This document shows positions 33,801-43,436 of a stretch of DNA of 64,000 nt, in pieces; the first letter of the stretch is position 1, and every line of letters starts with the position of its first letter. Under the pieces are notes generated by a model, which saw only the letters and a program-made list of their open reading frames with translations, was not told the DNA's origin and searched no databases. This DNA is from Lachnospiraceae bacterium (GTDB lineage: Bacteria > Bacillota > Clostridia > Lachnospirales > Lachnospiraceae), in contig JAFXQK010000075.1 of the NCBI GenBank assembly GCA_017527205.1, positions 49,937 to 113,936 of the forward strand, in the 5' to 3' direction. The position numbers and the translations under genes were made by a program.

Positions 33801-36221
33801 ATGTTAGTACCTTTGAGCTGGTTAAAGGAATACGTAGATATAAATGTTAGTGCCCAGGAGCTGGAAAAGAAGCTGTTTTCCTGTGGATTTGAAGTAGAAG
33901 AATTAAATGAAGTTGGCAAGGACGTCAGTAATGTCGTTGTTGGTTACGTGGAGGAGTGTGAGCCCATTCCTGAAACGCATTTGCATGTATGTAAGGTAAA
34001 TGCAGGAAGTCATGGAAGCTTTCAGGTTTGCTGTGGTGCAGACAATGTAAAGGCGGGTGGAAAGTATCCCGTTGCTCTTGTGGGAGCTACCGTATATGCA
34101 ACGGCGAAGGATCATAAGACCGTAGAGGGCGTTATGACGATCAAGAAGGGCAAGCTTCGCGGCTATGAATCCGAAGGTATGCTTTGCTCCGGCGTTGAGC
34201 TTGGCGTTTCTGAGGACATGTTCCCTGGCGCAGGCTACAACGGCCTTCTGGTGCTTCCTGAGGATGCTGAGGTTGGCGCGGACGTAAAGCCGATTTTAGG
34301 CCTTGACGATTGGATTTTTGACGTTTCCATTACGGCAAACAGACCAGACTGCCAAAGCATTCTTGGTCTTGCAAGAGAGGTTGCTGCGGTTTTGGATCAG
34401 CCGCTCAAGGAGCCGTCCTATGAATATCATGAGACCGAGGTGAAAAAGGATGGCTTCACCGTATCCGTGACGGCACCTGATTTGTGCCCTCGCTACATTG
34501 GACATTATGTCTATGACGTGACCATCGGAGAGTCACCTCTTTGGATGAAGCGCAGACTTGCGCTAGTGGGACAGGCATCTATCTCCAATATTGTTGACAT
34601 TACGAATTATGTCATGCTGGAGCAGGGCCAACCCATGCATGCCTTTGACTCGGAGTATATTGAGGGCAATGCCATCAATGTTCGTCGCGCAGGAGATGGC
34701 GAGAAGATTACGACGCTGGATGAGCAGGAATATGTTTTGAATTCCAATCATCTCGTAATTTGCGATGGAAAGAAGCCCGTTGCACTTGCTGGTGTCATGG
34801 GGGGCCTTAATTCTGAAATCCGCGATACGACAAAGGCCGTATTGTTTGAGTCTGCAAAATTCGCGCGTGACAACATTCGTAAGACCTCCAGAGCCCTGGG
34901 CAAGAGAACGGATGCGAGCGCTAAATATGAGAAGGGTGTGGATGAGTATTCAACCGTACATGCCATGAAGAGAGCGCTTCACCTGATCGAGGAGCTTGGC
35001 TGTGGTAAGGTGTCTTCAACGCATGTGGACGTGAATACTGGAAATTCCATTCAGCCTCGTGAGATGAAGGTAAGCCTGAAGAAGGTAAATGATGTCCTTG
35101 GCATTGACGTTCCCGAGGCAGACGTTCTTCACATCATGAAGAATTTGAATTTTGATCCTGCCATTGCAGGAGATGAGCTCACCATTCAGGTTCCTGCATA
35201 TCGTGAGGATATGGATTCCTATCCTGACGTTGCTGAGGAAGTAATCCGTATGTATGGCTATGAGCATGTCATTCCTACCTTTATGCCTGGCGCCGTGGTG
35301 ACCACGGGCGGCATGAATGCAAAGCAGAGAAAGGAACTGAAGCTGAAAAAGGATTTGTGCACGACGGGAGCATACGAGTGCATTCATTATTCCTTCTTCT
35401 CACCATCAGATCTTGACCTGCTGAGACTTCCGAAGGATGCACCTGAAAGACAGGCAATTCGCATTTTGAATCCCATCAATGAGGAGCTTTCCTTGATGAG
35501 AACGACCTTGGCTGCTTCCATGCTGAATGCCATTAGCCGCAACCAGAAGAAGGGAAATCTTTCTGGTAGATTGTATGAGATTGGCAAGAAATTTATTGCA
35601 AAGGAGCTTCCTTTGACGGAATATCCTGATGAGCGCGAAACCTTGTGTATTGGTGTATTTGGCGAGAAGGAGAGCTTTTTCACGCTGAAGGGCATGGCGG
35701 AAAAGGTTGCTGAGAGCCTCTATGTAAGCTTTGAGTATATTCCTGCAAAGAAGAGCTTCCTGCATCCCTATCAGACGGCAAAGATTGTTTGCAATGGAAC
35801 TGAGATCGGCTGGATGGGCAAGGTTGCTTATCCCGTGGCAGAGCAGCTGGATCTTAGGACAGATGCATACCTTCTGGAGATTGATCTTAAGACCCTGGGA
35901 CAGCTCCCTTGCGGCAAGGCAAGCTTTGAGCCCCTGCCGAAGTTCCCTGGCGAGAGCCGCGACCTGGCACTCGTAATGGATAAGGCATTGACCTGTGGAC
36001 AGATCGAGGAATGCATCCGCAATTCCTGCCAGTATGCTAAGGGCATTAAGCTCTTTGACAAATATGAGGGAGCGCCGATTCCTCCAACCAAGAAGAGCAT
36101 GGCATTCACCGTGGACTTCGTTCCTGGACAGGAGCCGTTTGAGGCTGATTCCGTGGATCATTTCGTGAAGAAGATTTTGAAGAACCTGAAGAATCAGCTT
36201 GATGTGGATTTGCGTAGCTAA
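33801..36221 (+). CDS. pheT: Phenylalanyl-tRNA synthetase beta subunit
   Basis: The 806-residue partner of PheS. Domains in order: N-terminal B1 (MLVPLSWLKEYVDI), an EMAP/OB-like tRNA-binding domain (about residues 40-150), B3/B4 editing domain that hydrolyses Tyr-tRNA-Phe, B5, a catalytically inactive synthetase core and the C-terminal anticodon-binding domain (FPGESRDLALVMD onward). Start ATG 33801 follows GGGAGGAAAAAG, 19 bases after the pheS stop. Under the same T-box. Confidence 0.97.
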   Translation: MLVPLSWLKEYVDINVSAQELEKKLFSCGFEVEELNEVGKDVSNVVVGYVEECEPIPETHLHVCKVNAGSHGSFQVCCGADNVKAGGKYPVALVGATVYATAKDHKTVEGVMTIKKGKLRGYESEGMLCSGVELGVSEDMFPGAGYNGLLVLPEDAEVGADVKPILGLDDWIFDVSITANRPDCQSILGLAREVAAVLDQPLKEPSYEYHETEVKKDGFTVSVTAPDLCPRYIGHYVYDVTIGESPLWMKRRLALVGQASISNIVDITNYVMLEQGQPMHAFDSEYIEGNAINVRRAGDGEKITTLDEQEYVLNSNHLVICDGKKPVALAGVMGGLNSEIRDTTKAVLFESAKFARDNIRKTSRALGKRTDASAKYEKGVDEYSTVHAMKRALHLIEELGCGKVSSTHVDVNTGNSIQPREMKVSLKKVNDVLGIDVPEADVLHIMKNLNFDPAIAGDELTIQVPAYREDMDSYPDVAEEVIRMYGYEHVIPTFMPGAVVTTGGMNAKQRKELKLKKDLCTTGAYECIHYSFFSPSDLDLLRLPKDAPERQAIRILNPINEELSLMRTTLAASMLNAISRNQKKGNLSGRLYEIGKKFIAKELPLTEYPDERETLCIGVFGEKESFFTLKGMAEKVAESLYVSFEYIPAKKSFLHPYQTAKIVCNGTEIGWMGKVAYPVAEQLDLRTDAYLLEIDLKTLGQLPCGKASFEPLPKFPGESRDLALVMDKALTCGQIEECIRNSCQYAKGIKLFDKYEGAPIPPTKKSMAFTVDFVPGQEPFEADSVDHFVKKILKNLKNQLDVDLRS

Positions 36222-36241
36222 TATCGCTTTTTCTAAAACAT

Positions 36242-36303
36242 ACAAAACCTTTACCAATCTTTTTAATAAATTCTATCAAAAGGTTGGCAAAGGTTTTTGT
36301 TTT
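36242..36303 (+). terminator. Terminator of pheST
   Basis: ACAAAACCTTTACCAA (36242-36257) pairs with TTGGCAAAGGTTTTTGT (36284-36300) with one internal mismatch. The loop is AT-rich and T runs lie within and after the right arm. Confidence 0.8.
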
Positions 36304-36354
36304 TGTGGGTAATCTATTGAATTTGGGTGATTTGGGTGGGGGATGAAATAGGGT

Positions 36355-36383
36355 TTGCTAATTTGGCTTAAATATAGTATAAT
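36355..36383 (+). promoter_or_regulatory. Promoter of the glycan/membrane-protein region
   Basis: TTGCTA (36355-36360), 17-base spacer, TATAAT (36378-36383), 45 bases before the first membrane-protein gene. Confidence 0.65.
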
Positions 36384-36427
36384 AATTTGGGATTTTTCTA
36401 GAGATTTGAAGGAATCAGGGGTTAGGG

Positions 36428-38149
36428 ATGGAAGAGAAGGCAGGATGGAAGAGAATAGGGAAGGCTGAGTGGTTGTGCCCAGGGATTCATTTTGTGCTGT
36501 CTTTTTTTTATGAGTGGCTGATTCTTCTTTTGAAACCTGAAGTGATCACGGTGGCAGCGTACGCAAAGGATCCCTCAATTAGCGACGGACTTGAAAGGGC
36601 TTTGGCCTATGGAATTTCGAAGGTGATGGCGGGGCTCTTTATTTTTCTGGGCTGGCGTCTCGCTTTTTATGTCGTGAAGCATTGGAAGGGGGATAAGACG
36701 CTGCATCGATTTTTTGTGTTTTATGCGATTGGCGGCGTGATGCTTTTGCTGTTATGGCCCAACATTTTTGAACGCAGCATAGACAATTACATGACCTATA
36801 CCTATGCCATTCGTCTCTATCCAGAGTATTGGCACAATATCTACACAAGCTGTGTTTATACCGCGTGCCTGATGGTTTTGCCGCATCCCTTTGCGATCAC
36901 CATGGTCCATTGGACGTTTTTTGTTTTCCTTCTGGCCTATGTATTTTACCGCATGAAGCAGGAGGAAGGATTCCGAAAGGGCAGCCATCGCTTTCTATTT
37001 TTGATCTTTTTGATCCCTGGCATTTTTCCCTTGATGACGGATCCTTTTCGGACAGAGTTTTATGCCATGCTTTGCATCTATTTTGTGACAACAGTATTGC
37101 TAGACGCCATTGGACAAAAGGAGTATACCACAAAGCGCATGCTCGTCATGGCGATCTGCTGTGCATTCATGGCAGTTTGGCGGACGGAAGGGGTTATTCT
37201 AGGTGGTTTGGGTTTTCTTACCGTTGTACTTTTCCTGAGAAAGGATTCTCTGATAAAGAAGGCGGTATGGATGATAGGCTTTATCGCACTTTTCCTTTTG
37301 GTTTCTGCACCGCAAAAGCTTGGAAATCAAAAGTATTATGGGAGCGATTATTCCATCATGAATTCCTTCGCATCCCTCCGAAATATTTTGAATTCTAAGG
37401 ATGCAAATGTATCCTATGAGGGTGCGGAAACAGATCTTAGTGCCATAGAAGCGGTCGTACCGATCGAGGCAATTCGGGAATATGGCGATGACGGTTACCG
37501 CCGCTATAATTCCATGAATGGAAATACGGACATCAATCAGTCCGTGACCTCGTATGCCGAGGGAGAGGCCTATGTCAAGGCATATTATAGGATTGTGCTT
37601 CACAATCCAGTCATCTATCTTCGCACGCAGCTGGGGATGCTTGCACAGGCTTTACGCATTCGCAGCTATGGCTATGTTGTTCCCTATGACGGGGAGCTTT
37701 CGGGAGAATATCCAAGTTGGACATTTCCAATTTGGCAATATGGCATGGATGATTTTAACGGGGCCTTTTTGGTAAAGAGATGGTCAAATTTTGGGCTGCG
37801 CAATCATGTAAAGCAGGTGTTCTATTCTGCTAAGGATGTTGCAGAGCAATTCTTAATTAGGATTCGTGTTATTCCCCTTCTTTTGTTGCTGATTCCGATG
37901 GCGTTGATCGTCATTTTTATCAAGGAATTCGTGGACATATGGAAGATGCGGGGAAAAATCGAGAAGCGCTCTTGGTGTTTTCTGTTTTTCATCGTAACAC
38001 TGTTGGGGCAATTCGCAGCGATTGTTTTGTTTATGCCTGTGGGTGCGGCTAATTATTTCCATGCATTCCATTTTTGCTCGTTTATGTTATGTTTCATTTA
38101 TTTTTGTTGGTTAAAGGATAGAAGCAATGAGGAAAGAGCAGCAAGCTAA
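36428..38149 (+). CDS. Polytopic membrane protein, probable GT-C type glycosyltransferase (copy 1)
   Basis: A 573-residue protein with about ten to twelve membrane segments and a soluble C-terminal-half loop. It is a close paralogue of the next gene; both share SIDNY, TYAIRLYPEYWH, TACLMV.PHPFAI, KYYGSDYSI and a DINQS block. The size, topology and an Asp/Glu-containing first outer loop resemble GT-C glycosyltransferases that use polyprenyl-linked sugars, but I cannot name a family with certainty. Weak ribosome binding site (AGGGATGG region). It overlaps its paralogue by 23 bases, so expression is coupled. Confidence 0.7.
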   Translation: MEEKAGWKRIGKAEWLCPGIHFVLSFFYEWLILLLKPEVITVAAYAKDPSISDGLERALAYGISKVMAGLFIFLGWRLAFYVVKHWKGDKTLHRFFVFYAIGGVMLLLLWPNIFERSIDNYMTYTYAIRLYPEYWHNIYTSCVYTACLMVLPHPFAITMVHWTFFVFLLAYVFYRMKQEEGFRKGSHRFLFLIFLIPGIFPLMTDPFRTEFYAMLCIYFVTTVLLDAIGQKEYTTKRMLVMAICCAFMAVWRTEGVILGGLGFLTVVLFLRKDSLIKKAVWMIGFIALFLLVSAPQKLGNQKYYGSDYSIMNSFASLRNILNSKDANVSYEGAETDLSAIEAVVPIEAIREYGDDGYRRYNSMNGNTDINQSVTSYAEGEAYVKAYYRIVLHNPVIYLRTQLGMLAQALRIRSYGYVVPYDGELSGEYPSWTFPIWQYGMDDFNGAFLVKRWSNFGLRNHVKQVFYSAKDVAEQFLIRIRVIPLLLLLIPMALIVIFIKEFVDIWKMRGKIEKRSWCFLFFIVTLLGQFAAIVLFMPVGAANYFHAFHFCSFMLCFIYFCWLKDRSNEERAAS

Positions 38150-39869
38150 TTTTGGATTCAAAAGATTTATAAAAGTAGAATATGTGCTTTCGCTTCTTCA
38201 CTTTTTGGCATCCTTTTTTTATGAATGGGCGATTTTGCAGCTGCATCCCGCAAAAAATACGGTAATGGCCGTGGCGAAAAGCGCAAGATACAGTGATCAG
38301 TTTGAGCGCGTGATGGCCTATGGTCTGTCGAAGCTATTTGCGGCACTGATTATTTGGGGATGCTGGAAGCTTTTCTTTTATGTACTTCGTAGCCTTCGAA
38401 AGAAGCCTTCCATTCGACTGTTTACGATTTTCTTTGTGATTGGAGCCATTGTCGTTGGATTATTGTGGCCCAATGGCTTTACGCACAGCATCGACAACTA
38501 TGTGACATTAACCTACGCAATTCGCCTGTATCCTGAATATTGGCATAGCGCCTATACCAGTATTCTGTTTACGGCATGCCTCATGGTAATTCCACATCCT
38601 TTCGCCATTTCGTTTTTTCAATGGCTCGCATTTACCTTTGTTTTGGGGTATTTGTTTGTAAGGCTGGAAGCCATGAGTACATGGAAAAAGGGCGTAAAGT
38701 GGTTTGCTTTTTTGATCTTTTTGATTCCTGAAATTGTGATTTTATGTACGGATGCATATCGCACGGAGTTGTATGCGTTGCTCTGTATGTTTTATGTCAC
38801 AAAGCTGATCTTTGATATCTTGGAAGAGAAGAGCTATTCCTACATGGAATTGGCGGCCATGGCGTTTTTAAGCGCGTTTCTGGCCGTATGGAGGACAGAG
38901 GGAATTCTTCTTGGCGGCATGGGCTATTTGGCAATTTTGCTTTTTTCCAAGGGTAATACCATGAAAAGAGGTCTCGCGTGGTTTGCCGTGTTCATCGTTG
39001 CCTTCTTCTTGATTTCCTTTCCGCAAAAGGTGGGAAACGAAAAATATTATGGCAGTGATTACTCCATCATCAATTCCTTTTTTGTCCTGAGAAATGTCTT
39101 TAACAGGGCGGATGCAAATCTGAGCTATGAAGGCGCACAGGAGGATCTTGCTGCCATAGAGGCCGTTGTGCCCATAGAAGCCATACAGGCGTATGGATTA
39201 GATGGTTATCGGCGGCATAACTATGCAAATGGACATCAAGACATCAACCAGTCACTGCCGAACATGGAGGCAGGAAAGGCATACGTAAAGGCATTTTATC
39301 GCATTGTACTCCATAATCCCGTGATATATGCGCAGACGCAGCTTGGATTGTTAAAGGTGGTTTTGTGTCTAAGGACTGAGCCCTATGTAGAAGGTAGCAC
39401 TGTCAGTCTCTCTAAGGAATATCCCAACTGGAGATTTCAAGCATGGGAGGATGGAAAAGAGGATTTATTAAGCTTTTATGCGGTAGAGCAGTGGCAGGAA
39501 TGGAATCCAAGGAAACAGTTTGCGGAAGGCTTTGACGCCTTAGCTCAGAAAATCGCGGATGGGAAGAAAAGGATTTATTTGTCTTTCTTGATCCTTATTG
39601 CCATCCCCATGATCAACATTTGGATCTTTGTGCGAGATGCGTGGGTTTTTCTTAAAAAACCGAGAGATCAAAAGACCTTAAAAGAATTATTCTTCGCATT
39701 TTTGGCGATGATGTTGCTGGGGCAATTTGCGATTATAACGCTGGTAATGCCCGAACGATCATTTAGTTATTTTTGTGCCGTGTATTTTTGCTCTTTTGTG
39801 TTACAGCTTTGTTGGTTTGGAAAGGCTGTTTCGAGAAAAAATACTGAGCGGCTGCAGGAGGTAGCATGA
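38127..39869 (+). CDS. Polytopic membrane protein, probable GT-C type glycosyltransferase (copy 2)
   Basis: A 580-residue tandem paralogue of the preceding gene with the same topology and motifs, roughly half identical by eye and nearly colinear. The duplication must be old, since third-codon positions have diverged. Retention of two copies suggests distinct acceptor or donor use, or a heteromeric enzyme. The ATG at 38127 lies inside the end of the first copy behind GAAGCA; the stop shares ATGA with the following GT2 gene, making a translationally coupled trio. Function is inferred only from topology and neighbours. Confidence 0.7.
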   Translation: MRKEQQANFGFKRFIKVEYVLSLLHFLASFFYEWAILQLHPAKNTVMAVAKSARYSDQFERVMAYGLSKLFAALIIWGCWKLFFYVLRSLRKKPSIRLFTIFFVIGAIVVGLLWPNGFTHSIDNYVTLTYAIRLYPEYWHSAYTSILFTACLMVIPHPFAISFFQWLAFTFVLGYLFVRLEAMSTWKKGVKWFAFLIFLIPEIVILCTDAYRTELYALLCMFYVTKLIFDILEEKSYSYMELAAMAFLSAFLAVWRTEGILLGGMGYLAILLFSKGNTMKRGLAWFAVFIVAFFLISFPQKVGNEKYYGSDYSIINSFFVLRNVFNRADANLSYEGAQEDLAAIEAVVPIEAIQAYGLDGYRRHNYANGHQDINQSLPNMEAGKAYVKAFYRIVLHNPVIYAQTQLGLLKVVLCLRTEPYVEGSTVSLSKEYPNWRFQAWEDGKEDLLSFYAVEQWQEWNPRKQFAEGFDALAQKIADGKKRIYLSFLILIAIPMINIWIFVRDAWVFLKKPRDQKTLKELFFAFLAMMLLGQFAIITLVMPERSFSYFCAVYFCSFVLQLCWFGKAVSRKNTERLQEVA

Positions 39870-40555
39870 AGGTAGCGCTTTGTCTAATCACATGGAATGA
39901 AATCGAGGGATGTAAGCATGACGTCCCGCAGATAGACAAATCGAAATTTGACGAGATTTATTGTATTGATGGCGGCAGTACGGATGGAACGGTAGAGTAT
40001 TTGGAAAGCCAAGGCATCCCCGTGTATCAGCAGACTGCTAAGGGTCTGAATCAGGCCTGCAAGGACGGAGCCGACCACTGTCATTGTGATGCGTTTGTAT
40101 TCTTTCATCCCAAGGGAAGCATTCCCGTGGAGGATGCATACAAATTCCGAAAGTATTATGAGGATGGATATGAGTTTGTCGTGGGAAGCCGCATGATGAA
40201 GGGCGCGCGCAACGAAGAGGATGACAAGCTGATTAAACCGAGAAAATGGTTTGTGTTATGCTTGGGACTTGCTGCAAAGATCCTTTTCAAAAGAGAAGGA
40301 AACACGGTTTGGGATACACTGCATGGTTTTCGCGGCATGACGGTCGATGCCTTTCAGCGCTGTGAGATCACGGACATGTCGCCGTCCATTGACATTGAAA
40401 TGGTATGTAGAAGCTATAAGCTTCATTTAAAGCGCATCGAGTTTCCGACAACAGAGCATGTTCGTATCGCGGGAGAAAGTCATTTCAAGGCATTTGCGAC
40501 TGGGAAAAAGCTATTAAAATACTTATGGTTTGAAATTCGCAGAGGCTTGAAATAA
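39866..40555 (+). CDS. Family 2 glycosyltransferase
   Basis: A 229-residue GT-A fold enzyme without membrane segments. It begins VALCLITWNEIEGC, with the DXD-like IDGGSTDGTVEYL nucleotide-sugar region, FFHPKG, and VGSRMMKGARN resembling dolichyl-phosphate-mannose-synthase type enzymes. It probably makes a polyprenyl-phosphate sugar or adds a sugar for the two preceding membrane proteins, with which it overlaps (ATGA). The donor sugar cannot be read from the sequence. Confidence 0.85.
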   Translation: MKVALCLITWNEIEGCKHDVPQIDKSKFDEIYCIDGGSTDGTVEYLESQGIPVYQQTAKGLNQACKDGADHCHCDAFVFFHPKGSIPVEDAYKFRKYYEDGYEFVVGSRMMKGARNEEDDKLIKPRKWFVLCLGLAAKILFKREGNTVWDTLHGFRGMTVDAFQRCEITDMSPSIDIEMVCRSYKLHLKRIEFPTTEHVRIAGESHFKAFATGKKLLKYLWFEIRRGLK

Positions 40556-40564
40556 AAAAAGGAA

Positions 40565-40603
40565 CCCTCATTCAATGCGAAACGAATGGGGGAGCCCGAT
40601 TTT
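40565..40603 (+). terminator. Possible attenuating hairpin between GT2 and flavoprotein genes
   Basis: CCCTCATTC (40565-40573) pairs with GAATGGGGG (40584-40592), one T-G pair, ten-base loop; TTTT follows at 40600. It could partly stop transcription before the flavoprotein gene. Confidence 0.4.
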
Positions 40604-40612
40604 GGAGGATAC

Positions 40613-41860
40613 ATGGAAAAGGTAACATATTTAATTCTTGGTGCGGGTCCTGCTGGCCTATCCATTGCCAATCTAATCAAAAGAAATTGCCCAGAAGCTT
40701 CCTTTCTTGTGCTGGAAAAGGAAAGAGAGGCAGGGGGTCTTTGCCGTTCTGCCATGGTGGATGGAAGCCCTTTGGACATCGGGGGAGGTCATTTTTTGGA
40801 CGTGAGGAGGCCAAAGGTAAACGAGTTCCTGTTTTCCTTTATGCCTGAGGAGGAATGGAACGTCTATGAACGTGATTCCCGCATTGACATGGGGACCTAT
40901 GAAATTGGTCATCCCTTCGAGGCAAATATTTGGCAGATGCCCGAGGAGGAGCAGGTACAGTACTTAAAGTCCATTGCCGTGGCGGGGTGTAATCTGGAAC
41001 AGCCAAAGCCAGAGAAATTTGTGGACTGGATTATTTGGAAGCTTGGCAAGAAAATTGCCATGGAATACATGCTTCCGTACAATGAGAAGATGTTTGGAGG
41101 AGAACTGGAAAAGCTTGGCACCTATTGGCTGGACAAGCTTCCGAATGTTTCCTTTGAGGAGACATTGCTATCCTGCCTGAATCGAAAACCTTATGGGACA
41201 CAGCCGGGACATGCAAGGTTTTATTATCCAAAGAAATATGGGTATGGCGAGTTGTGGTTGCGTATGGCAAAGGCGCTGGGAGATCAGATTCTGTATCATC
41301 AAATCGTGACGGAGCTTGACTTTGCGGAAAAAAAGGTCACCTGTGCGGATGGAAGCCAGTACTTTGCGGAGAAGATCATTACGACCATTCCCTGGACATC
41401 TATTCAGTCCTATGTTGGATGTGAGGAAAGCTTTTGCGAGTTAGTTGGTAAATTAAAGCATACGGGAACGGAGATCCGTTATGTGGCGAATACTTTAGAA
41501 ACCAAGGCGCATTGGATTTATGTGCCTGACGCGAATAAAGCGCATCACCGCATTTTAGTGCGCCGTAATTTCTGCGATGGCAGTAAGGGCTACTGGTTAG
41601 AGACCAATCTAAACCGCGTGGGACTAATCAATGAGGAAGAATTCGCTGGCAAGGATGCAAATGGAGAACGGCTGGCTTTTCCGAACGAGTATACCTATCC
41701 GCTGAATACCATTGATAAGCCCATAGTTATCAAGGAGCTTCTGTCCTATGCAAAGGAACGGGGCGTGATTGGACTTGGTCGTTGGGGCGAGCATGAGCAT
41801 TATAATTCTGACCGCACGGTAGAACGTGCCATGGAGCTCATGGAAGAATTAAGGGCATAA
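40613..41860 (+). CDS. FAD-dependent oxidoreductase, UDP-galactopyranose-mutase / protoporphyrinogen-oxidase-like
   Basis: A 415-residue protein with the FAD-binding loop YLILGAGPAGLSIANLI, then LEKEREAGGLCRS and DIGGGHFLD, and a C-terminal half with GLGRWGEHEH. Such folds include UDP-galactopyranose mutase, which makes galactofuranose donors, and coproporphyrinogen oxidases. In this glycan context a sugar-nucleotide mutase-like or lipid-sugar role is more likely, but conserved UGM active-site residues could not be confirmed. Start ATG 40613 (MEKVTYLILG) follows TTGGAGGAT. Confidence 0.75.
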   Translation: MEKVTYLILGAGPAGLSIANLIKRNCPEASFLVLEKEREAGGLCRSAMVDGSPLDIGGGHFLDVRRPKVNEFLFSFMPEEEWNVYERDSRIDMGTYEIGHPFEANIWQMPEEEQVQYLKSIAVAGCNLEQPKPEKFVDWIIWKLGKKIAMEYMLPYNEKMFGGELEKLGTYWLDKLPNVSFEETLLSCLNRKPYGTQPGHARFYYPKKYGYGELWLRMAKALGDQILYHQIVTELDFAEKKVTCADGSQYFAEKIITTIPWTSIQSYVGCEESFCELVGKLKHTGTEIRYVANTLETKAHWIYVPDANKAHHRILVRRNFCDGSKGYWLETNLNRVGLINEEEFAGKDANGERLAFPNEYTYPLNTIDKPIVIKELLSYAKERGVIGLGRWGEHEHYNSDRTVERAMELMEELRA

Positions 41861-41965
41861 ACAAGCCCTTATAGGAAGACGTGACATGCTAATGAAGAAT
41901 ATACGCGAATAATAGCAAGCAAAAAAGGAAAGATAAAGACGTAAAAAAGAGTTAGGAGGCAATTT

Positions 41966-43390
41966 ATGTTAAAGAAATGTGCATGGGAGACCTATTCTGA
42001 AAAGGATTTAAAGAAGCTGGAGAAGCTATGTAAGGAGTATCGCGAATTTTTGGACAACGGAAAAACAGAGCGCGAATGTGTGGATGAAATCGTGAACACC
42101 ATTGAGGCTGAAGGCTATCAGGAGATGGAGACCGTGATCAAAAACGGCGGCAAGCTGAAGGCAGGAGATAAGGTTTACAGTGTTTGGATGAATAAATCCG
42201 TAGTGATGTTCCAGGTGGGCAAGAAGCCTCTTGCCGAGGGTATTAACATTCTGGGAGCCCACATTGACAGCCCGAGACTGGACGTAAAGCAGGTTCCTTT
42301 GTATGAGGATGGCTGCCATGCGTTTGCATATCTGGATACGCATTATTATGGCGGCGTAAAGAAGTATCAGTGGGTAACGCTTCCCCTGGCCATTCATGGC
42401 GTTGTCGTAAAGAAGGACGGAACCACCGTGGAGCTCAATCTTGGAGAGGAAGAGGATGATCCCGTATTCTTTATCTCTGATCTTTTGATCCATCTGGCGG
42501 GAGAACAGCTGGAAAAGAAGGCAGCTAAGGTTATTGAGGGTGAAGCATTAGATCTGATTGTTGGCTCCAAGCCCATTACCATCGAAAAGGAAGATGGCAA
42601 GGCAAAGGAAGAGAAGAGCGCTAAGGATGCCATTAAGGCAGGCGTTTTAGACATCTTAAAGAAGACCTATGACTTTGATGAGGATGATTTCCTTTCCGCA
42701 GAGCTTGAAATCGTGCCTGCAGGCAAGGCAAGAGAAGCTGGCTTTGACCGCAGCATGATTCTTGGCTATGGTCAGGATGACAGAGTTTGTGCGTTTACCT
42801 CCATGAGAGCGATGCTGGACGTTAAGAACCTTGACAGAACGCTTTGCTGCATTTTGGTAGACAAGGAAGAGATTGGCTCCGTAGGTGCAACGGGCATGCA
42901 ATCCGCCTTTTTTGAGAATGCGGTAGCAGAGCTGATGAATTTGACGGGAGAATATAGCGAGCTGAACGTAAGAAGATGTCTTGCAAGAAGCTGCATGCTG
43001 TCCTCTGACGTCAGCGCAGGGTATGATCCCAGCTATGATTCCTGCTTCGAGAAAAAGAATGCCGCATGGATTGGCGGCGGTATGTGCTTTAATAAGTTTA
43101 CGGGCGCGCGTGGAAAGTCTGGATCCAATGATGCGAATGCTGAATATATCGCTCATATCAGAAAGATCTTTGATGATAAGAAGATTGTTTGGCAGACGGC
43201 AGAGCTTGGCAAGGTGGACGTCGGCGGTGGCGGAACCATTGCATACATCTTGGCGCTGTATGGCATGAACGTTATTGACAGTGGCGTGGCCGTACTGAAC
43301 ATGCATGCACCTTGGGAGGCGACCAGTAAGGCAGATATTTACGAGGCGTATCGCGGCTACAAGGCATTTGCGGAAGATGCCTGCATGTAG
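41966..43390 (+). CDS. M18 family aminopeptidase
   Basis: A 474-residue dinuclear-zinc aminopeptidase (aspartyl/leucyl aminopeptidase type) of the cytoplasm. Ligand motifs are visible: His/Asp in NILGAHIDSPRLDVK, the central Asp in YGQDDRVCAF, Glu pair in VDKEEIGSVGATG, Asp in SSDVSAGYDP and the final His in NMHAPWEATSKAD. An inserted Lys/Glu-rich loop lies near residues 205-220. Start follows TTAGGAGGCAATTT. It has no evident link to the surrounding glycan genes. The 105 bases before it hold no clear promoter. Confidence 0.93.
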   Translation: MLKKCAWETYSEKDLKKLEKLCKEYREFLDNGKTERECVDEIVNTIEAEGYQEMETVIKNGGKLKAGDKVYSVWMNKSVVMFQVGKKPLAEGINILGAHIDSPRLDVKQVPLYEDGCHAFAYLDTHYYGGVKKYQWVTLPLAIHGVVVKKDGTTVELNLGEEEDDPVFFISDLLIHLAGEQLEKKAAKVIEGEALDLIVGSKPITIEKEDGKAKEEKSAKDAIKAGVLDILKKTYDFDEDDFLSAELEIVPAGKAREAGFDRSMILGYGQDDRVCAFTSMRAMLDVKNLDRTLCCILVDKEEIGSVGATGMQSAFFENAVAELMNLTGEYSELNVRRCLARSCMLSSDVSAGYDPSYDSCFEKKNAAWIGGGMCFNKFTGARGKSGSNDANAEYIAHIRKIFDDKKIVWQTAELGKVDVGGGGTIAYILALYGMNVIDSGVAVLNMHAPWEATSKADIYEAYRGYKAFAEDACM

Positions 43391-43436
43391 TATTCTCGTG
43401 GAAAGATAGAACGAACAGTTGGAAAGATGATGAACG

